This document shows positions 59,380-64,000 of a stretch of 64,000 bases of DNA, piece by piece. The translations under genes were made by a program, and so were the position numbers. The stretch's first letter is position 1. The number at the start of each line of letters is the position of its first letter. The stretch comes from Petunia secreta (Eukaryota > Streptophyta > Magnoliopsida > Solanales > Solanaceae). The DNA is taken from NCBI GenBank assembly GCA_029990175.1, contig JARKIP010000023.1:25997501-26061500 (forward strand). The letters run 5' to 3'. Below the pieces are notes generated by a model. That model searched no databases. It was not told the DNA's origin and worked only from the letters and a program-made list of their open reading frames with translations.

Positions 59380-61886
59380 TGACACGACCCGAAATCCAGT
59401 TAGGTCGTGCGGGCACCCGACATCCTCCCCTAGACCCGTCGGGCGAACCCTTACCAATTAAATAAGGAAAATAAATATAACAATTCATAGATAAGGATAA
59501 TACTTAAAACAAAACACAGACATACTGATACCTCTATGCTGTACAAAAGAAATTACAGCTGACTACCAAACATACTAGGTTTAGGGTTATCCAGACTAGA
59601 CATCTAAGAGTACAAAGAAAACAGATACCTCCTGAAGGGAGCAAAATGCAACTGAAATAATAACCAATAAACTGGTGGCCATCCGGAATAAATGCTGGCT
59701 CACCCTGACAGCTGAAGTCGTCTTCGCTCCTTCACAACGTGGCAAACTCAATCCTGGAGCGAACCTGCCGAAACGAAATAGATAGACAAAAAAAACAAAC
59801 AACAAACAAGGGTGAGTCAAAAGGACTCAATAAGTGGGGCAGACTAGCTATCTCAAAGAATAGAATAGCTAGGCAGGGAGAAAAGAAATAGATAGACCGA
59901 ATTCTTTTTATTTAAATTATAAAAAGGCAGAGCCAGATAACAATCGGAAACACGTAAGAAACTTATAAACTCAACCAAGGATGCGTGCCAGAAACATATC
60001 AACAAATAAGCAATGCACATATAAGCAGAATAGTAGTCATGTACCGCAAGTCTACACAATGGTATGAATTGAGATGAAATGAAATGAAGTGAGATGAAAT
60101 GAAATGAAATGAAATATGATGCAAAGGGTCACATGTGCCCGTAATCCCATCTCGCAGCGGAGTACTCCTGCATTCGAGGGGAATCCAATCTGATAACCAA
60201 CTGGAGCGGAATACTCCTGTTCCTGGGGCGGAATACTCCTGCACCCGATATAATATAAACCAGAGGCGGAATACTCCTGCACTCTCCTGGGGCGGAATAC
60301 TCCTGCACCCGATATAATGTAAAGCTAAGGTGGAATACTCCTGCACTCAATATCTGACATAAAAGCGGAATATTCCTGCTCTTGGGGCGGAATCCTCCTA
60401 CCCTCAATATGATACAATGGAGCGGAATCCTCCTGCTCCTGGGGCGGAATACTCCTGCACCCAATGTGATATGCAATGTAATGCATATGAATGACATATA
60501 ATGCATATGAATGCAATGTGATGCAATAATAACCCTTCACCGGCGCGGGACTCTTATCGACAGCCGGGAAGTAGATGCCAACTTACAGCCAGGGTACAAT
60601 ACTCAAATCCTCAATGCAATACCAACAACAGGACATAACAGATAATATACAATGTAAATCCAAAGCTAAGGCGTAATGACTACGCCTATCGGCAGCTACA
60701 CACGTAAGGAATACGTGGTAGAAAATCCACGAGGCCAGGTGCCTCCAAAGAAATGGATATAAACACTTACCTCTCTCAAAAGTTAGCATTGCGACCAACA
60801 ACCGCGTTAATTTTTGAATTCATTGCCAAACGATCCCACTGTGATCAATAAGTAGAAAAATATATCAGATTAGGCTAAAGGCTTCATTCCTCACATCTTA
60901 GGGCAATCCAGGTAGGAACCTGATACCCTATTCGCATACGCAATACGCAGGCCAGGCCTATATACAGGGTTCAAAGTCACATAACCAAACTCCAAATAAA
61001 TTATATCTATATGTTGCCCATAACTCACTGAGTACGAATATATAATCAATTTCATTATCGGGGTCCATTTGACCCTTCAAATTATAAGTTGAACTTATTA
61101 AAACGATGTCTAATATTCCAAGTTTTACCGTTAAAACACATTCAAACACACGTAATAAACTCAAATAATATATTAGGATCATTACCTGAATGTTTCGGGG
61201 TAAAAATTCTACTTTTCTCCGGCCCCTTTTCTTATTTTCTGGCATTTTTTTTGCATATCCTCTTTCTGTTTTCGGTTTCTGCTTCTGTTTTGTTCTCTGG
61301 AATTGTTACTAAAAGCTAAGGATATAAGTATTTAGCCGACATAGCACATTCTTTTTTTTTTTTTTTTGTCCTTTTCTCTTTTTCTTTTTATTTTATTTTC
61401 TTTTCGCGACGAAAATTAAAACGGTACCCTGCGATATTCGAAATAATTCCAACTTTTGCATACGAGTTATACAAAATATATGTAACATACTCGCAAAGGC
61501 GGATTTCAAATCGGACTCCCAAAACTCAAGATGCGAATTTAAATGAAAAAAGTCAAATTATTTAACTTTCGGCATTTTAGCGAAAACTAGCCGAACAACA
61601 TCGAAATTCACTTTTCGAAAGGTCACAAAGGTCATAAATAATCATACGAACCCAACGGCGCTTTCGGATTTCAAATCGGAGCTCATTTGGCAAAACCGAG
61701 CTCGAAAATCTCTTTTTAATATTTATCGCCAATAAAAACTGAAACCTTCTTCCGATGCCTACCAAACGAGGTCTGATTTAGCTCAAATTTTACACACAGA
61801 TCCTAATGGACATTACAAATATTTTAAAATTATCGGCACACCAATCGGAGTCCTAACTTCCGAAACGACTGACCGATGTCGTTTCA
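59380..61886 (-). repeat. 5' LTR of the younger element (2507 bp)
   Basis: Partner of 53612-56117, same ends and same 38-bp array (60157-60468). It differs in a longer T run near 61352 and about 30 single bases. Confidence 0.9.
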
Positions 61887-62667
61887 TGGACCCCTGAAAC
61901 TGGAAAGAAGAATAATCAACACCATACCGCTCGATATAATCAAGATCCTGATGGATACGCTGACATCATTTTATTTTTTTAAAAAAAATCACGAGGTTTA
62001 TCTGATGCATTGCTTAAGAATATTGGAACATTCAACCGCGTATAATAATGCAGCCTCTTTGGGCACTCAGATCTAACCGTTATCTCGGCTGGCTAACTAG
62101 CCGAACAATAAGAGGTACAACACATACTACCTCACGAACATAATTTACTGCAGCAATATTAAGAAACGGAAAAAGAGTTCAATGAGATCGAACGTTTGCA
62201 CATGCGGCACCCTGATAGGCTGCCCAGCGAATAATATGTTCTTGCGGTATCTGCGTCGTCAAGATTCTCGTCAAAGCATCACTGAGAGCCAAGGGAACCA
62301 CAAGGCCCTGCTCTCTTGCCCATCGCAAGCTCGTACAGCTGGGACCTCCATAACTAGATTGTCAGCACGATAAAAACTCTCGGGGCTTCTTCAGTGCTAT
62401 CCCCAGGCTAGACTGCTTTGTCTTGAACTCATACTGTTTGCTGATTTGTCGCACGAGGGTTCACAATTACCACAAAGGAATTAACAAATTAACGAAAATA
62501 CTTTCTTATCCTAGACCGAAGCATGATCAGAAAAGAAGGAAGTGAAACTTCCTAAATGCCATCATAGCCTCTCGTAGATAAGTACGGACGTCTACGTACC
62601 CATCAGCGAGACTCTACTAGACACTGTCTTAGTCTGGATAGACTCTAAACCGGGCTCTGATACCAAC
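61887..62667 (-). other. Primer-site-proximal internal region of the older element
   Basis: Begins with the second TGGAC and then follows 58613-59379 of the younger element closely (CTGAAACTGGAAAGAAGAAT). It is the half of the older internal region split off by the younger insertion. Confidence 0.8.
62652..62665 (-). other. Primer binding site, initiator tRNA-Met type (older element)
   Basis: The minus strand reads TGGTATCAGAGCCC next to the LTR end at 62668. Confidence 0.88.
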
Positions 62668-63332
62668 TAACACGACCCGAAATCCGGTTAGGCCGTGCGG
62701 GCACCCGACATTCCCCCTAGACCCGTCGGGCGAACCCTTACCAATTAAATCAAGAAAATAAATATAACAATTCACAAATAAGGACAAGACTTTTAAAAAA
62801 ACATAGACATACTGATACCTCTAAGCTGTACAAAAGAAATTACAGCTGACTACCCAACATACTAGGTTTAGGGCTATCCAGACTAGACATCTAAGAGTAC
62901 AGAAGAAGACAAATACCTCCTGAAGGGAGCAAAATGCAGCTGGAATAATAAATATAAAACTGGTGGCCATCCGGAATAAAAGCTGGCTCACCCTGACAGC
63001 TGAAGTCGTCTTCGCTCTTTCACAATGTGGCGAACTCAATCCTGGAGCGAACCTGCCGAAACGAAATAGATAGACAAAAACAAATAACAAACAAGGGTGA
63101 GTCAAAAGGACTCAATAAGTGGGGCAGACTAGCCACCTCAAAGAATAGGATAGCTAGCCAAGGAGAAAAGAAATAGATAAACCAAATTCCTCTAATTTAA
63201 ATTATAAAAGGGCAGAGCCAGATAATAACCAGAAACACGTATGGAATCATAAACTTATTAACAACCAGGAACGTAAGATAGCCAGAACGTATAGGTATCC
63301 CGAACATATCAACAATCAGAAATACATCCAGT

Positions 63333-63495
63333 TGCGACGTGCAACCCGACCCATATATTCATCATGTCGCGGCGTGCAACCCGATCCATATATTCATTCT
63401 ATCACAGCATGCAACCCGATAAATATATTTATACCGTTGCGGCGTGCAACCCGATCCATATATTTATACTGTTGCGGCATGCAACCCGATCCCTG
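63333..63495. repeat. 35-bp tandem array in 5' LTR
   Basis: Same unit as 49117-49285 (GTGCAACCCGATCCATATAT), five copies. Confidence 0.9.
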
Positions 63496-63667
63496 CAACC
63501 CAGAATACGAGCCAGAAATATATAGGCAAACTGAGATATGTCTACGACATAATGTACATACCGCATACATAAAACACAACACAATACACACAATAGTCAA
63601 TATGCGGTGCAATGAAATGGGATGAATGCAGTACGATGCAATGCAGTCATATATGCCTGATACATAT

Positions 63668-64000
63668 CTCCGGCGCGGGACTCTCATCGTCTACCAGGAG
63701 ATATATGCAATAATGACCCTTCACCGGCTCGGGACTCTCATCAATTACCGGGAAGTATATGCAATGATGACCCTTCCCCGGCTCGGGACTCTCATCGATT
63801 ACCGGGAAGTATATGCAATGATGATCCTTCACCGGTGCGGGACTCTCATCGCCAACCGGGAAGTATATGTAATAATGACCCTTCACCGGTGCGGGACTCT
63901 CATCGCCAACCGGGAAGTATATGCAATGATGATTCTTCACCGGCTCGGGACTCTCATCGATTACCGGGAAGTATATGCAATGATGAACCTTCACCGGTAC
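63668..64000. repeat. 54-bp tandem array in 5' LTR, runs off the window
   Basis: At least six units of the motif seen at 49455-49985, again open on the minus strand (63994-63647) with the 18-residue repeat. Confidence 0.9.

Larger units (their letters stand above)
53612..61886 (-). mobile_element. Younger large-LTR gypsy-type non-autonomous element, complete (8275 bp)
   Basis: Minus strand: 5' LTR 61886-59380, primer site 59377-59364, internal 59379-56118, 3' LTR 56117-53612. Flanked by TGGAC on both sides (53607-53611 and 61887-61891), a perfect target duplication. The target is the internal region of another member of the same family. The LTRs differ at roughly 30 of 2506 bases by eye (about 1.3%), so insertion is fairly recent. 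The internal region (3.26 kb) has only a gag relic and a pol tail, so it must have been mobilised by another element's proteins. Confidence 0.9.
48452..64000 (-). mobile_element. Older large-LTR gypsy-type non-autonomous element, hosting a younger relative (runs past right edge)
   Basis: Minus strand order: 5' LTR (64000 down to 62668, incomplete), primer site 62665-62652, internal 62667-61887 and 53611-51294, 3' LTR 51293-48452. The internal part is only about 3.1 kb once the younger insertion is removed. It holds a gag relic and the pol tail just before the purine tract (TTCGAGGACGAACG near 51330 minus), but no protease, RT or integrase. This fits a non-autonomous deletion derivative. Both of its LTRs share the 35-bp and 54-bp arrays, which pairs them. 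It is inserted in chromovirus pol; the left flank is GTCTC (48447-48451). Confidence 0.82.
62668..64000 (-). repeat. 5' LTR of the older element, cut by the window edge
   Basis: It ends GGTCGTGTTA (one change from GGTCGTGTCA) at 62668. It shares the 35-bp array (63333-63495) and the 54-bp array (63668-64000 and onward) with 48452-51293, so the two are one pair. About half of the expected 2.8 kb is visible. Confidence 0.85.

Overview
The window looks like repeat-dense intergenic DNA from a dicot plant. Every long coding remnant belongs to a plant LTR retrotransposon or DNA transposon: Ty1/copia, Ty3/gypsy chromovirus, Ogre/Tat, MULE and a Stowaway-type MITE. The tRNA-Met and tRNA-Arg-type primer sites are typical of plants. 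The LTR types feel Solanaceae-like, but that is an impression and not a proof. I see no convincing host gene, tRNA, rRNA or CRISPR array.

Left part (1-11078): two nested Ogre/Tat-like elements on the minus strand. Element 1 enters from beyond the left edge (ORF1 relic 36-296, primer site 955-972, LTR 976-4582). It sits inside the internal region of element 2 (4583-8268, with six 102-bp tandem repeats), whose LTR is 8269-11078. Element 2 in turn interrupts a gypsy reverse-transcriptase fragment (11079-11337).

Middle (11338-23411): a roughly 190-bp repeat occurs on both sides of a decayed small-LTR copia element (12146-15492). The left repeat is split by a 567-bp hairpin-rich insert with a 10-bp direct repeat at its edges. 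A second, full-length copia element follows (16528-23411). It keeps one uninterrupted frame of 1358 codons broken only by nonsense codons.

The main structural event is a direct tandem duplication of about 12.2 kb: unit A 18095-30327 and unit B 30328-42565, with 3-bp microhomology (TAT) at the junction. By eye the copies differ at only about 14 substitutions and three small indels. Each unit carries the copia body and 3' LTR, a Stowaway MITE, a MULE transposase relic and a plus-strand solo LTR. Unit B lacks the copia 5' LTR and leader.

Right part (42962-64000): a chromovirus LTR plus the integrase/chromodomain end of its pol (42962-48451). Its LTR is split by a solo Ogre-type LTR with a perfect ATACA target duplication. 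Its pol is split by a large-LTR non-autonomous gypsy-type element (from 48452 past the right edge). That element was itself hit in its internal region by a younger copy of the same family (53612-61886) with a perfect TGGAC target duplication. The LTRs of this family carry exchangeable tandem arrays (54, 35 and 38 bp).

The genes do not form a host pathway. The window records successive nested insertion, LTR-LTR recombination, nonsense decay and one recent segmental duplication.
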